Shown piece by piece: positions 25,225 to 37,989 of a DNA stretch of 64,000 nucleotides (within the stretch, counting starts at the first letter, position 1; every line of letters begins with the position of its first letter). The DNA lies in assembly GCA_035235625.1 (NCBI GenBank), contig CP141141.1, forward strand, positions 46,275,719 through 46,339,718, written 5' to 3'. The position numbers and the translations under genes were made by a program. The DNA is from Saururus chinensis (taxonomy: Eukaryota > Streptophyta > Magnoliopsida > Piperales > Saururaceae). The notes under the pieces are model-generated. The model was not told the DNA's origin. It worked only from the letters and a program-made list of their open reading frames with translations, and did no database searches.

Positions 25225-28200
25225 ATGGCACATTACAAGCCCTCAACTCTCAACCTGCTAAAAGCTGCTGAAAATGCCATTGAGTCAATTGGGATGGGTT
25301 ATGATATTGCTCTTGATCTTCAGCTCAAGTATTGCAAAAAAGAATATGCAGATCCCTGTTTGATTGAACTTGAAAACAATCAGGGCCGAGATGTTGTTTT
25401 GCCTGGTGGCATTGCAATCTCCAATGTCTCAAAATCTATTAAATGTGACAAAGGAGAGCGGATGCGTTTTAGGTCTGATGTTCTCTCATTTCAGCAGGTA
25501 CAATATCATGTCCTAGTTGGTTTCGTCTATGGTTTAAGCATAAGAAGTTACTCAAAAAACCATGTTTGTTTCTGCATAAGTAAAGATCTATTAAGATGCA
25601 CGTTATTATTATTTAAAACAAACCTTCTAAGTATTGAAATTGCTCTTCATGTGGGAGAATCCACCTAAAAATTTGGCCATGTAATCTATGGCTTTACTAA
25701 GAGATCAGGTCATCATGTTATTTGGTAAATAAAATTCACATGCTTATGAAGGTTGCAGACTTTGAATGATCATTTAGTAAACAATCAGCTACGAATTATC
25801 AGTTGTGTGGCTCCTATCTAGGTGTAATCGAGAATTTCTAATGTGTGACCTTCTAGATGTTATATATATCCCTTGACAGTTTACGCTTTTTCTCTGTGAA
25901 TTGATATGCAGATGTCTGAACAGTTCAACCAGGAAATATCTCTATCTGGGAAAATTCCCTCTGGCCTGTTCAATGCAATGTTTGATTTTTCTGGTTGCTG
26001 GCAGAAGGACGCTGCTAATACAAAAGCGCTTGCTTTTGATGGGTGGTTCATTACTCTCTACACTATTGCATTAGCAAAGCCGCAAATTGTACTTCGTGAC
26101 CATGTCAAACAAGCAGTGCCATCTTCATGGGATCCTGCTGCATTGGCAAGGTGAATTTTTTGTTAGACGTCTGGCTGTATGTGTTTATAAATTTTCGTAA
26201 GTGTACATGGAATGTGTGTTCCTTGCATGACTCGTCAACATAATCTGAGAGAGGAGCAAAGGTTTATTCTCTGATGGTTCTTAGCATTTTCTGGAAAGCT
26301 CTATTGTTCATTGTGGGTACCTAAAATGGCAATGCTCATGCATTTATATCGGTGTTCATTCTTATTGTAAGTACATATATTTTTAGAGAAATGAAGCATA
26401 GGATGTCTTTATCCTCTAAATTTCTATTCGCCTAGTGGTTTTGTCTTTGCAGGCCTATTATGCAATGCCTATAGAAACACCTTATACCAAAATTTTTTGC
26501 CCATGTGGGCTACAATGATTTTTTTTTTCAATATTGGGGGTATATTTAATTGTGAATGACGTGATATTTCTTTTGTGAAGGAAAACCTTGTAACGGGGTA
26601 TTTATCATATTTATTCATCAACCAAAATACCATATCAAAATCTATATTGTTATGTGCTGCTGAGAATTTGTTATGTTCTGATTTTTCCAGTTTTATTGAT
26701 AAATTTGGCACCCATATTGTTGTGGGCGTGAAGATGGGTGGTAAGGATGTAATTTATGTGAAACAACCACATTCATCAAATCTTCAACCTGCTGAAGTTC
26801 AAAAAAGGCTGAAGGAGATCGCTGATAAGAGATTTTCAGATGCCTCTGGTCAGTATGATCTGAATTTTGCTGCAGCATATGGAAGAGAAAGGGTATGGTT
26901 TTTCTTCTATTGCTTTAGATTTACCTATTCCTTGATGAATCCATGGGCTGTTTTAGGGAATGTATTGCCGGCTAGCAAACTGATAAAATAAATATTTGAT
27001 CGACTAAACCACACACTGCCAGGAAAGAAAAGGATTGTATAGAAGGATGATTTTAGATAGTGCCTTAAATCAGAGTTTGATGTATAGACTTATGATGGTT
27101 AGCTAGAACAAAAAGAAATAGAGGTACAGTTGTAAATGATGAGCTACTAAGATGACAGGGGATGACATTCGAAAAAGAAAAGGATGACCAAACACTACGA
27201 AACAATTTTGTAGCATTTAATTTGTCATAGAAAGAACAGTGAACAAGGACATACAGCAATAAGGGTATCATAGGATTAAAATATTTATCCGGTGGACTCT
27301 TTATTTAGGTAATTCACGTTTCATATTTGATTTGGATGTGTTTCCAGCGGATGGAAAGTGCCAGATAGTTTTGTTTGTTTTCTTTCAATCATGAGGAAAA
27401 AAAAAGTCAGAAATTTTTTGGAATGATGGGGGTATAATCAATGAGGATTCTGATATCCCTACACCACTTTCTATCCAACAAAACTTTGCACCAGGTTTTG
27501 ATTGGACAAATAAAAGTGGGTCTCACTGACAATAGGAGGACCCATTTTTCTCTGTCCAATCATAACTTGGTGTAAGGTTTTGTTGGACAGAATCTGGTGT
27601 AGGAAATTCATTATCCAGTGATTATTTCTGTTAAAATATTTGCCTTCAAAATAAAAGAAGAAAAGAAAAGAATGAAAGGAAGAAAGAAAGAAAAATAACA
27701 GCAGTTTGTAGCTAGATATATGATTTAATTTTGTCCAGGATAATTTATGTTGCTAAGGATGTTTATCTCGTTTGATTTATTTTGGTTCAGTTCGATATCA
27801 AGGAGCATAGGCTGAGGTTTGCAGACTCCAGCCCATCAAGGTCTTACTCCAACAAGGAGGTACTTACTTTGCAATTCATATAATTGTGAAAATTTCTGTT
27901 CAAGCTCCCTCTGACGTTTGCATTTTCCAACAATGTGTTAACTACAGGATATAATCAAAATTGTTAAGAGGAGAGGTGGTGATAAAGAACTGCCTCACGA
28001 GGAATGGTTAGAAACGATACAGTTTGAACCAGGGATTATTTCCATGTCCTTCGTTCCCATTACATCTCTACTGAATGGAGTTCCTGGGAGTGGATTTCTT
28101 AGCCATGCAATTAATCTTTATCTGCGTTGTAAGTAGCGATGGCACTGCATGGCATCATTTTAAATTTGATAAATTATTTAGGCATGTATTTTGATGAGAC

Positions 28201-31200
28201 AGCATCAGAGACCAGCATCATTATTCAGCAAGCATCAGTAATGACTAGTGATATAGTCTTGAAAATAATGTCATACAATGGAAATATTGAATTGTTTGAG
28301 GCAACATTTGGTACAATGTGATGTAGAAGGGTCTTTTTATGTGTGATTTAAATCAGGACATCTTGGATCCTAAGATGTTAAAAATGGTACTTTTTGTGAT
28401 TAATTTTTTAAGAGAGTGTATTTTGCGATTAATTTTTGTAGAGAGCATATTCTTTAGCAAAGCATCTTGTGTGATATTTTTCGTGCTTCAATTTGTTACT
28501 TTTATATTTAAACGTATTTTGAAAAATCACTTAACTATTATTTTACGATAATCTTCAATTGAACATAGTTCATCTGTTTCATTGAATCCGACCCAACTAG
28601 TTTTTTAGGACAGGAATGTGCAGAGCACCTCTAGGTGACTTTGGGTTTGTGTTGTGCATTCCTATATGATGACCATTTTTTGAAGCCCATTCCTTATAAA
28701 ATAATGTATTTGAAATAATAACTAATTAATAGTGTATGCAAAAGGTGGAAAGCTGGTGCACACAAGGAAAAAGTGACAGAAAGTGGCAGACATGCGTATC
28801 TACTTGTTACACCAAACATTCCATTTGATTATTCTCATGGAGAATTAGGTGTCTCTACACATTTTTATACGTTATTAGTTTTTATTTATAAGATTTTAAT
28901 GATTGTGTTGGTTAAACATTGTTACTTCTGAATATGATGGGGTTTGCCTAAAAAAAATATTCATGGTCCTCTATCTATATATTAATTTTAGTCAAAGCAA
29001 TTGTCATGGCGAGAAGCTGAGCACGGCATCACATTATTGTCTATTTTCCAACTTGATGTTCAGCCAAGGAATTTCTCTGCTGCTTTTCTGATCTGCGTAT
29101 GTGAACAATTGGCTAATTTTTTTACTGATAAAATATGCTCATTGCCAAAGAGTATTTTTCCAATTGGCTCATTTTTTTACTGATACAATTGGCTCATTTT
29201 TTTACTAGAAAGATTTCATTTAACGTGAATGCACACTTACTGGTATTGCAGCTAAGATTTTTTGCATTGCCCTTAAATAGTTCTTCCTTCCTTAGTTGCA
29301 ATTCATAATGAAAAATTTTACTGTACTTATTCCAAAGTTTCAGATATAATAAGTTCAGATGATTTATATTCTGATCTTGCACCTAAGGGATCGATATCAT
29401 CTGTTGGTTGCTTGGGAACCTGCTCTATAGATACCCCTTTGTGTGTGTAAGAATGGGTTGTTCTAGCACCCCTATCGATTGCTGCATTAACAGAAATTAT
29501 TAATTCTGTGAAGGACCACTTGCAGCTGTGCGTCTTCCAGATCATTCTGGTGTCCCTTTCATCTAACAATATGAATATTTTTCTCTATTTCTTTGCTTGT
29601 TAATATTCCTTCTATTTTTAACTCTCAATTTTTATGATTCTTACTTCTTGTAAGGGAAGTAGAAATTGCTACACTGCTGTTTTCCATAACCTCCTCAATG
29701 GAAGGATCTAAATTTTTTTGAGTAGAATGCTTTATCTTGGTGATTGTAAAATTGTTAGTTTGGTGGTCCAGCAGCATGTAAATTGACTTCTGCATATTTG
29801 AGGATAAGGACTAGAGCCTCTCTTAATGTTATTAATATATATTTTTTATATTCTCGCTTACTTGATTATGGAAAATTTCCTTTTAAGGAATTGTTGATGT
29901 GATTAGCTTAAACTAGAACAAGGATCACTCTGTTCTGGCGTGTGCCATTTTAGTTTTAATGCTTCTTGCACGCTTATGCCTATGCATAAAGTAAGTTCAG
30001 ATATTATTTAATTTTTGTCAGAATCCGTTCGTGGAGTCCACTCATTAGTTCCGCATCACTTCCTGAGGATAAACCATGACTTGGCCAACAGAGCCTATTA
30101 CTTTTGCATGGTGAGTCCTAGCTTTTTAGACATTGATGCTGGTTTGAACCTTCCTTGCAGACAAACCCAAGATAGAAGACCTCTCACAATTTTTAGAATT
30201 TCAACTACCAAGGCAATGGGCTCCAGTTTTCTGTGAGCTTCCTTTAGGTCCCCAGAGGAAGCAGCGCAGCAACACATATATGCAGTTCAGCTTTATGGGC
30301 CCCAAGCTTTATATCAATACATATCCAGTATGTATCATAATCTGTGTTTTTCAGTAGTTCCTTCTTATTAAACGTTAGCATGTGCGGACTCGAATGAAAA
30401 ATTGTAAGCATGTTGTTTTCTCTTCTGACATTTATCTTACGCTTCTGCAGGTGGATGTAGGCATGAGGCCAGTCACTGGCCTGCGACTTTATCTCGAGGG
30501 GAAGCGAAGTAATCGTTTGGCCATTCATCTTCAACACCTTTCCTCCCTGCCCAAGTCTTTCCAGCTCCGCCGTGATCCTTCTGGCAACTTCGAGCGTGCT
30601 AGCTATGATCGCAGATACTATGAATCTGTCCAGTGGAAGAGTTTCTCCCAGGTCTGTACGGCACCGGTTGAGGCTGACGATGATTTTTCAATTGTCACTG
30701 GGGCGCAGTTCGAAGTTAGTGGGTACGGATTTAAGAAGACCCTCTTCCTGAGACTCTGTTTCTGCACAGTTGAGGGTGCCACGTTAGTGAAACAGTCTCA
30801 GTGGGATGGTTCCCCTGGACTTGCCCAGAAGTCAGGAATCATGTCAATGCTGATGAGTGGGCACTTCACAACTGTCCAGAAGCCTCCCCCGCGTCCTGCA
30901 GATGTGAATATCAACTCTGCTGTCTACCCTGGCGGGCCGCCTGTGCCAGTTCAGGCACCCAAGTTGCTCAAATTTGTTGATACCACGGAGATGAGCCGAG
31001 GTCCTCAGGACCAGCCTGGATACTGGGTGGTTTCAGGAGCTAGGTTAATGGTCGAGAAAGGCAAGATATCCCTGAAAGTGAAGTACTCGCTGCTAGCCGT
31101 ATGCCCTCCATATGAGGAGAGCGTGGAGGACCCAGCCGATTTCTATGTTGACTTTCCTTCGACAGCTGAAAACGAAGGGACAGAAAAAAAGCTTGGGAGA

Positions 31201-31206
31201 ACCTGA
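25225..31206 (+). CDS. MACPF-domain protein of the plant CAD1/NSL1 family, 7 coding exons
   Basis: Perforin-like protein of the plant family whose members CAD1 and NSL1 restrain cell death and salicylate-dependent immunity. This copy most resembles the less-studied At4g24290 branch. Coding exons: 25225-25497, 25912-26150, 26691-26892, 27791-27859, 27948-28128, 30161-30327, 30451-31206, all GT-AG. They join to 1887 bp, or 628 aa, close to the family length. Motifs in order: LPGGIAISNVSKSIKCDKGE, DGWFITLYTIAL, and the MACPF core FIDKFGTHIVVGVKMGGKD in exon 3, which matches the domain's Y/F-GTH signature. Then come ISMSFVPITSLLNGVPGSG, FLEFQLPRQWAPVF, and the C-terminal GPQDQPGYWVVSGARLMVEKGKISLKVKYS. 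There is no signal peptide, as is usual in this family. Intron 5 is 2032 bp; intron 3 carries a foldback MITE. ATG 25225 matches the family N-terminus. Confidence 0.95.
27458..27603. mobile_element. Foldback MITE inside MACPF intron 3
   Basis: A 146-bp near-palindrome. The left arm CCTACACCACTTTCTATCCA is mirrored by the right arm, read in reverse complement as CCTACACCAGATTCTGTCCA. The match continues inward through AACAAAAC-TT-CACCA and GATTGGACA to a short loop near GTGGGTC/GACCCAT. No clear target duplication is seen. Confidence 0.75.
28129..30160 (+). other. Large intron 5 of the MACPF gene
   Basis: A 2032-bp GT-AG intron (TT|GTAAGT donor, CTTGCAG acceptor). AT-rich. No embedded gene or transposon end was recognised. 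Confidence 0.7.
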
Positions 31207-31816
31207 GCTCGCCCCATTTTGTTACAACTTGTATATCACATGGGGTGGGTTTGTTAACGAATGTAAATGTAGATTTTGGTTTTGTGGCCTTTGAATTGGT
31301 ATTGAAGCTCGTATGGCAACGTTGAGGCCGATTTTTTCCATGCTATGAGTTTTAGTGGCGATTGTCTAACTTTACGTTGGCACCTGCAACGATCACAAAT
31401 CAACAGAGGTAAATCTGCGCCATCCCGTGCACGAACCTTTTCATGTGAATGAGGTGATCTTTATCGGCCAATCTCCCTGTCTCATGCAACCTTATGACAA
31501 TGAGAGTATAGCAAGATTACTTGCTAAGAAGGTATAAAAAATATTATTAAAATTTAGCAGATTCGAGTTCAATTCAGCAGGGTCCGCAACAAAAGTAGTT
31601 TGCATGCTTGGTATACTTCGTAGCAATATTTGTGTACGTTTCCTTCGTTAGAAAAGGTTCCCGGCTTGGCTGGTGAATCTTAGTCACCAAGTTCATCCAC
31701 ATGTCCAACCTTCACCGTGATATCAATGTTAGTCTTGAAGGCCAAAAACCACAGGTTCCTTTCTGCACGTCCCTCAGTGGTTACATACCTAACTCAACCA
31801 TCATGAATTTTTTTTT
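31207..31816. other. 3' flank of the MACPF gene
   Basis: The first roughly 150 bp should be 3'UTR. The remainder shows no feature. Confidence 0.5.
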
Positions 31817-31984
31817 CAGTATAACACTTCCATGGGTCACGTGGTTGATACACCCATTTAATATTTGACACGTTTAGATAATTTTTATGTGTTTAAAACT
31901 GAGTAAAGTAAGGCATGAGTTTGAATTCACGTGTTAAAATATCAATGGACATATGTACAACCACGTAGTAGAAGAGTTTCACTG
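31817..31984. mobile_element. MITE with CACGTGG-containing inverted ends
   Basis: Left end CAGTATAACACTTCCATGGG then TCACGTGGTTGATACAC. Right end in reverse complement CAGTGAAACTCTTCTACTAC then GTGGTTGTACATA. 168 bp, AT-rich, non-coding. A diverged relative in opposite orientation lies near 45095-45315. No convincing target duplication. Confidence 0.55.
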
Positions 31985-32404
31985 AATACCTTCTCCCCAT
32001 CCTAAAAGAGTGTCCTGATTGGAAAATACGTAAAATTTAAGGAAAAGTAGGCTCACCGCAAAAACATGATAAAAGATACAAGTTTTCCTTCCCAAAGCCC
32101 GCCTATTAAGAATAATTCAATGTAGAAAGTGGACAAATTAGACACTTTATGGGACATAGGTATTTCTAACATATTGTTTTAAAATAACATTTTTATATAG
32201 AAGATTGTTACCATTTAGATTAGTGACTTGTGAACCGCACAAGGGTCATATGGAATAGGAGAATGATGACTTGGAAAAGGATGGACTAGGACGATGGGTC
32301 ACCAAATTTAGGCCCAGTATAAGCCATTTCGATCTATTTATATCTGTCAGTTATAAAACATAGGTTATACTCATAAAATGGGGATAACTGGATTTTTTTT
32401 ATGA

Positions 32405-33850
32405 GGCTATATGCACCCCACTACATTTTTGTGTCCCCAAGGAAAGCTAACAAATTTTCTATTCTTTTTTCACTCTAGTACCCCAACTATGCCCATCATT
32501 TTTCTTTGCTTACCCCAATACCTTACTCTCTACTTTCCTTCAAAAGCCTCTTTATCCCACTCTGGCACCGCTATAACAATGATGGGGGTGATGATGGTAG
32601 GCCTAAGAATTAGGTTGGGTTAGCCTCGATATACACTTAAATCGGGTTGGGTCATGAATTGACCCTATTTATTAATCGGGTTGAAAACTCAAACCTTAAC
32701 TTTACTTTGGTCATATCAGTTCGGGTATGCGTGTAACTCTACTTTTTTTATCAATTTTTTTTAACATTTTATATGTTATCTTTGCATGAGCCAAACATAA
32801 AAAAATTAAATACATTGTAACATTATAAATAGATGTCAAACATTTTCTATGTTATTTGAGAAAGTGAAAATTAGAGAGAGAACACTCCAACATTATTAGC
32901 TACACATCCAAAACTATAAAAATCTCACAAAAAATTACTTATTAACTATTAAATAAAATAAATATATACGAGAAAATAAAATACTAGGAGAATTTCTTTC
33001 TAATCTCTCCACTTATGTTATGACATCGTTAAATAATAGGGTTGAGGTCATGTTGTGCACGTAAATTCTGACCTGACCCTACTTTAAAATGGGTAAAAGT
33101 TTTAAACCATAACTCTAAACCTATATTTAATTGGGTCGGGTGTGGGTTAAGAGGGTTAGGTTGAATTTTCTTAACCCTAGAAGATGGCGACTCTCTCTCT
33201 TTAGATTGAGCACTGACCAGCCACTCTGGCCACAACCGTGTGCTGGCCACATGCTCTAGCTGCAACTACGTGTTGGCCACATGCTCTGGCAGTAACCGCA
33301 TGCTGGCCACATGCAGACCAGTTGAGTCAAGAAGCCAAGTTCTAGCCACGACCACATGCTGGTGGCACATAGGCTGGCCATGGCCAAAAACTAGGCTCTA
33401 GCTACGGTTGCATGCTGGTTTAGAGTAGGCAACCTTAGACACAACTGGCTGTGTGCTAGTAGAGTGCAGGCTAGCACAACCATATCTAGCTGCGAGTTGG
33501 TTGGGCCTGCTGCCTCTTGGCTAGCCTAGTCTAAGCCAAATATGGTCCACCAGGCCTGGATGCTGCTAAAGCCAAGCCATGCCTAGCCGTAACGGTCTGG
33601 TGTTGGCAACTACCAAATGAGGGAGGAGAGAGGAGGAAGAATGAGGAGCCAGGGAGGTGGGGCTGAATCCGGGTTGCCAATAGCCATGACAAAGGTTGAC
33701 TACTGTCAAAGAAGAAGGAGAGGGGAAGATGGGTAAAGTGAAGTTAAATTATTTTTTTTTAAGGTGCGGGGTGAATGAGAGATTTTAGCAGGTAGGGCTG
33801 GGGTAAATAGGAAATGGGGGACGTAAAAATTAAATGGGGTACAAATAGCG
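32405..33850. mobile_element. TIR element, family member 1 (1.45 kb, non-autonomous)
   Basis: Left end GGCTATATGCACCCC then ACATTTTTGTGTCCCC. Right end in reverse complement CGCTATTTGTACCCC then AATTTTTACGTCCCC. The related element at 49369-50046 has the same kind of ends. The interior has a GGGTCGGGTT-type repeat (about 32600-33175) and degenerate repeats of the CTGGCCACATGCTCTGG kind (33200-33600). No transposase. Mutator-like or another TIR class is possible; the target duplication could not be read. Confidence 0.6.
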
Positions 33851-35193
33851 ACATTTCTTTTTTATTTTCTTGAAAGATAAGAGTATATTTTGTTTATTAC
33901 AATATGCAACAAATTTGCCAAAAGCACCACACTCTCGATATTTTGCCTCCAATATCCATATTTTATCTCTCGTTTGGGTCCTTGCTTGTGACTTGAATTG
34001 AAAAAAGTCTTGTAGGAAGAAAAGGACGAAAAGACAATACCAATTAGATTCCACTTTTAAAATCTACTTTAAGTTGGGTTTTTCTTTGCCTATAAATATA
34101 ATACATAGGAGAAGAAAAATTGTGGGTTTTTTCTCTTTGTATTATGTGAAAGGAAAATTTGTGTGAATTTTTGTTTTTTGTGAGAGGAGAGAGAAAATAG
34201 AAAGTGGTTTTTCTTTTTTATCTCATTTTGTTAGTTTTTTTTAGTTTCATTATTATCACATGTGCTTTTCTTGTATGATTTGGAAGAGAGTTTGGCAAGT
34301 GATTTAAGGTTTGACTTGTGGGTAAGTTCTTGTAACTTTTTCTTGAATCATAGTGGAATTTGCTTGTTAGCATAGGTGATTGGCCAAACTATGTTAAAGC
34401 TGTGTGTTTTATTGTATTTGCTTGTTTGAGACTAAACTTAGATAATACTAGATCTTCACATCATCACTGGCATAGGTTGGAGATAGTGACTTGTAATTCT
34501 TAACTTGATTTTGGACACAATATTTATGCTATAATCCTCAACACTAAACAAGCTCACAATCGATTTCACTAGTTTAAGGCTTTAGCCATACAAATTCAAC
34601 TCCCACATTCAAAATATGTAAGGTGGGTCCCCATGGCTACCCACCCTTCTACATAGTTCAGAAAATTTAAATGCTTCAGTAAGAGAAATTATTGGGTACT
34701 CCCATTTATAGGAGATGTCAATGTTAAAGATAGACAACACATAAATTAGCGCACTTAGTGCAAGTGAGACTAACTAGGGTGGTAGTGGCCGTGCCAAGCC
34801 CGACATTGACCCACATTGGGTAGGCCACCCTTGCTTGCGGAGCGAGCCAGGAGGCAAGCCCAACATGACCCGCAACCCACTCCAATGGGTTTGTTGGTCA
34901 GCCCGCCAAGCTCGTCCAATAATAATAATAAAAACCAAGGTTCACTGCCAAGAGTCCCCTTTGCTCTGTCGTGTTGCCTTCGCATGGTCACAACCTGGCC
35001 AGTTGGGCTGTGAGGCCTTGCCCGTCTGGGTGGCTGGGCATGCAGGCCGATGGGTTGGCTTGTGGGTGGGGATGTGCAAGCCTGTAGCCCAAGGGTACCA
35101 GGCCTATGGGCCTTGATGCCCAGGCTTGGCCCAGTTGCCCAGGCAGGCCGCATGCTGACCCACACTTTTTATACTCCTAAGTTCCCTAACTCC
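33851..35193. other. Intergenic region with GC-rich low-complexity segment
   Basis: 33851-34700 is AT-rich with nothing recognised. 34740-35160 is GC-rich with recurring GGCCCA/TGGGCC and GCAGGC themes and open frames on both strands, probably a transposon internal segment. No protein family is recognised. Confidence 0.4.
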
Positions 35194-35198
35194 AAAAT

Positions 35199-37121
35199 TG
35201 TAACACCTTGTGTCTTCAAGAGGAAAATAAATTCTTTTACAATAAATTAGAATTAATTTATTGGTTATCGATGATCATCAACATGTTAGTGAAGCAGTCA
35301 ATGGACTCGTGTACTTGCACTGTCAACAGACATATCGACATGTTGGTAAAGTTACTGGTGAAATTGAATACTTATGGTCGGCAGACAACAACACGTTGAT
35401 GAAGCTACCAATGATAACTGCATAAACCAATCATTTCATTAAAAGATGAAGTTTTGATGATTTTGGACTCTGATCAATATAAAAAGGAGGTGAAATTAAC
35501 TCTTAGGAAAATGAAGATTTAGAGAGAGAAGGGGGGCATCAATGGGAGGTGTCAGGAGCCAACCTAAGGAGAACATGCCAAAGAAGAAGAATCTTGCTTT
35601 TGATTTCCTTCAAGTTTTCATAGTCATGATTCATGAACTCGTGAATTATGTTATTTTCATGAAAAAAGTGATGAATAGTATTAGTATGGTAAAACTAAAT
35701 TTGTAGTGATTTAACGGATAATTTGTGTTTCAAGTAGCCTAATTCTTCTTCTAGATTACTTCAAATGGATTTATGTTCAAACAGAAATTATTTAGATAGA
35801 TGGTTTAAATATCTATTTTTAATTTTTCAATCATCGGTAAGGTCATGACATGTTGGTGTCTGTACCGACAATAGGAAGATGATAAACAATGTTCTTGCAT
35901 ATATGTGGTGGCATTCATGTTCTTTTTGCTCTTCGATAACCTAGGGTGAGTAAGTGGGCCTTAAAACGGGCCTAATAAAGGAATAAATGAACCCACTAAG
36001 AGAAATAAACTTAAAAATGAATTTAATAAGGCCCAAGCCTATTTAAGATGTTAAGTAAAAGCCAACAACCCAAGAAGTTGGCACGTCGCCAAAGATAGTT
36101 GTGGGTTTTAGGGTGGAGGCCACTTCCTTAATAAAAAGAATTACATGAAAATTGACAACAATTAGTGTGACAACATGATGGATTAAGCTAGACACTAATA
36201 TTTTTTAACTAAATTCAAAACAAACTAAAGAAAATTCGTAAATTAACCAAACTATTACACAAAATCAAAATAAAGAGTATATAGGGAAACTTTATAATAA
36301 ATAGTAAACAATAGAACTTTATAGTTTTTATACCGTGTAACGCAATACAAGAGGTTTTGATGATCATTACAATTGGATCTTGACACTAAAGTCTATGTGC
36401 CCTTACTTTATGATGTAGATGGGGTGGGGCAAGCTTTAGGCTTTAAGCACTAGACTGAGGTTGGTGGTGATGATTTAATATCTAGTTAAGTGGAGCTCAT
36501 ACATGAGGTCATTGTTTCTAGAGACCCCCAAAAAGGCAATGCTCTTGGGTTTTGTACTCTTGATGATAAAAGATATTGACTATAATATTATATTATTTCT
36601 CTTGGTATTTGCCAATGAGCTCTTCTTTGGTATGCTAATCAAATTCTCTTATTTTTATTTGATTGCAATTTCGCCGAGTATGTCATATACTCAACATTAT
36701 TTGTGGTATAGATGTCTAAGAGTAAGATTTAAAGATAGCAAGAAAGCCATCGGAGTACCTCTGAGTCTACTTCCATATTTACGACTTCATTTTTTGTTAG
36801 GTTTAATTAGGCATGAGAGTGTGTTATTTATTATTTATTTTACTTTATAATAAATAATTATGTGATTGTGGATCTTGTGAATATTTTAGCATGTTAGACA
36901 TTTAGATGTTTAGTAAATTTTATATTTATCACAATAAATATTAGTGAAAGTGATATTCTTTATGCCCTTAATTGTATGTTAATTTTTAATATATTATATT
37001 TTAATGATTATATAAATAATTAATTCACTGCTTTTATGGAGGTAAAATAAATTAATTTTTTTTCATATTTAGAGAAAAATATGTTTATTTTAAAAAAATA
37101 GTATAAATTAGGGGCGTGACA
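35199..37121. mobile_element. Solo LTR of a Ty3/gypsy retrotransposon, 1923 bp
   Basis: Left end TGTAACACCTTGTGTC, right end GGGGCGTGACA. The flanking 5 bp are AAAAT on both sides (35194-35198 and 37122-37126), a perfect target-site duplication. No internal domain and no partner LTR within the window. A TATA-like segment near 35479 (CAATATAAAAAGG) is consistent with an LTR promoter. Short blocks are shared with the LTR fragment at 11968. Confidence 0.85.
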
Positions 37122-37126
37122 AAAAT

Positions 37127-37683
37127 ATTATAATTTTTAGAAAATAATAATTCTACTCTACTCTTTCTATACCAAAAATTTTACTATCTTATTATAAGGT
37201 GAGTGTAATCTTTATCTATTCAATCAAAGTTATAGAGTAATTTTTTTAAAAAAAAAGTAGAATAAAAATATCAGCATCTATAATTTTTTATTCTAGGAAA
37301 GTAGACCCGTCCATGATACACATGGTTGCAATCCTGGATTTAATCCAACGGTCCAGCTTTTATGTCAGAATGGAGAACCAGATAGGAGAATCGTGTCACA
37401 CGTGAGGGGTGTCGATGCTTTCACCCTCACTTCCATGGAAGTGCTGTGCATGAGTAGGTTGAACAGAAAAATGCCAAACACTGCCTATTCTGACTTGTCA
37501 GCCCTGCACACACTCCTGTTACGCTTCCATACAATTGCCATGCACCTCACTCTCTCTCTCTCTCACAGAAGTTGCATGCATTGTGGACTTTCCATAGACA
37601 AATTGACAAAAGAAAAAAGAAAGGCTTCTTCGTGAGTCAGTCGGCCAAAGAACCCAGTTCATACGAAAAGACCTCTCTATAGG

Positions 37684-37715
<32 letters not shown>

Positions 37716-37989
37716 CTATCATCCTTCACTTTTGATGACATTCAGATAAATCCAAATCACCAGCACCCCATAGGCCATAAACAGACGCTTACACTATGTA
37801 ACAAAACCCCCCCTCAATATTAAAAAAGAAAAAAAAATAATTTTGGAATGTGACGCTATGATACAGATTACAGGCAAAAAGAAAGTGCAAAAGAACCGTA
37901 ATCGAACATTATAATACTCTTCTCCATTTCTTCTCCCCCCTCCCCCTTTTGTTCAATTCTGATGTTCTCATCAGCCAATACTCATGGCC
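37127..37989. other. 3' flank of the BAM3-like gene
   Basis: AT-rich, with a perfect (AT)n microsatellite at about 37688-37715. The last roughly 200 bp should be the receptor gene's 3'UTR. Confidence 0.6.
37688..37715. repeat. (AT)n microsatellite
   Basis: About 14 uninterrupted AT units. Confidence 0.9.

Noticed and set aside
34770..35165. 131-aa frame on the minus strand
   Set aside because: Low-complexity GC-rich sequence, open on both strands, no recognised motif.
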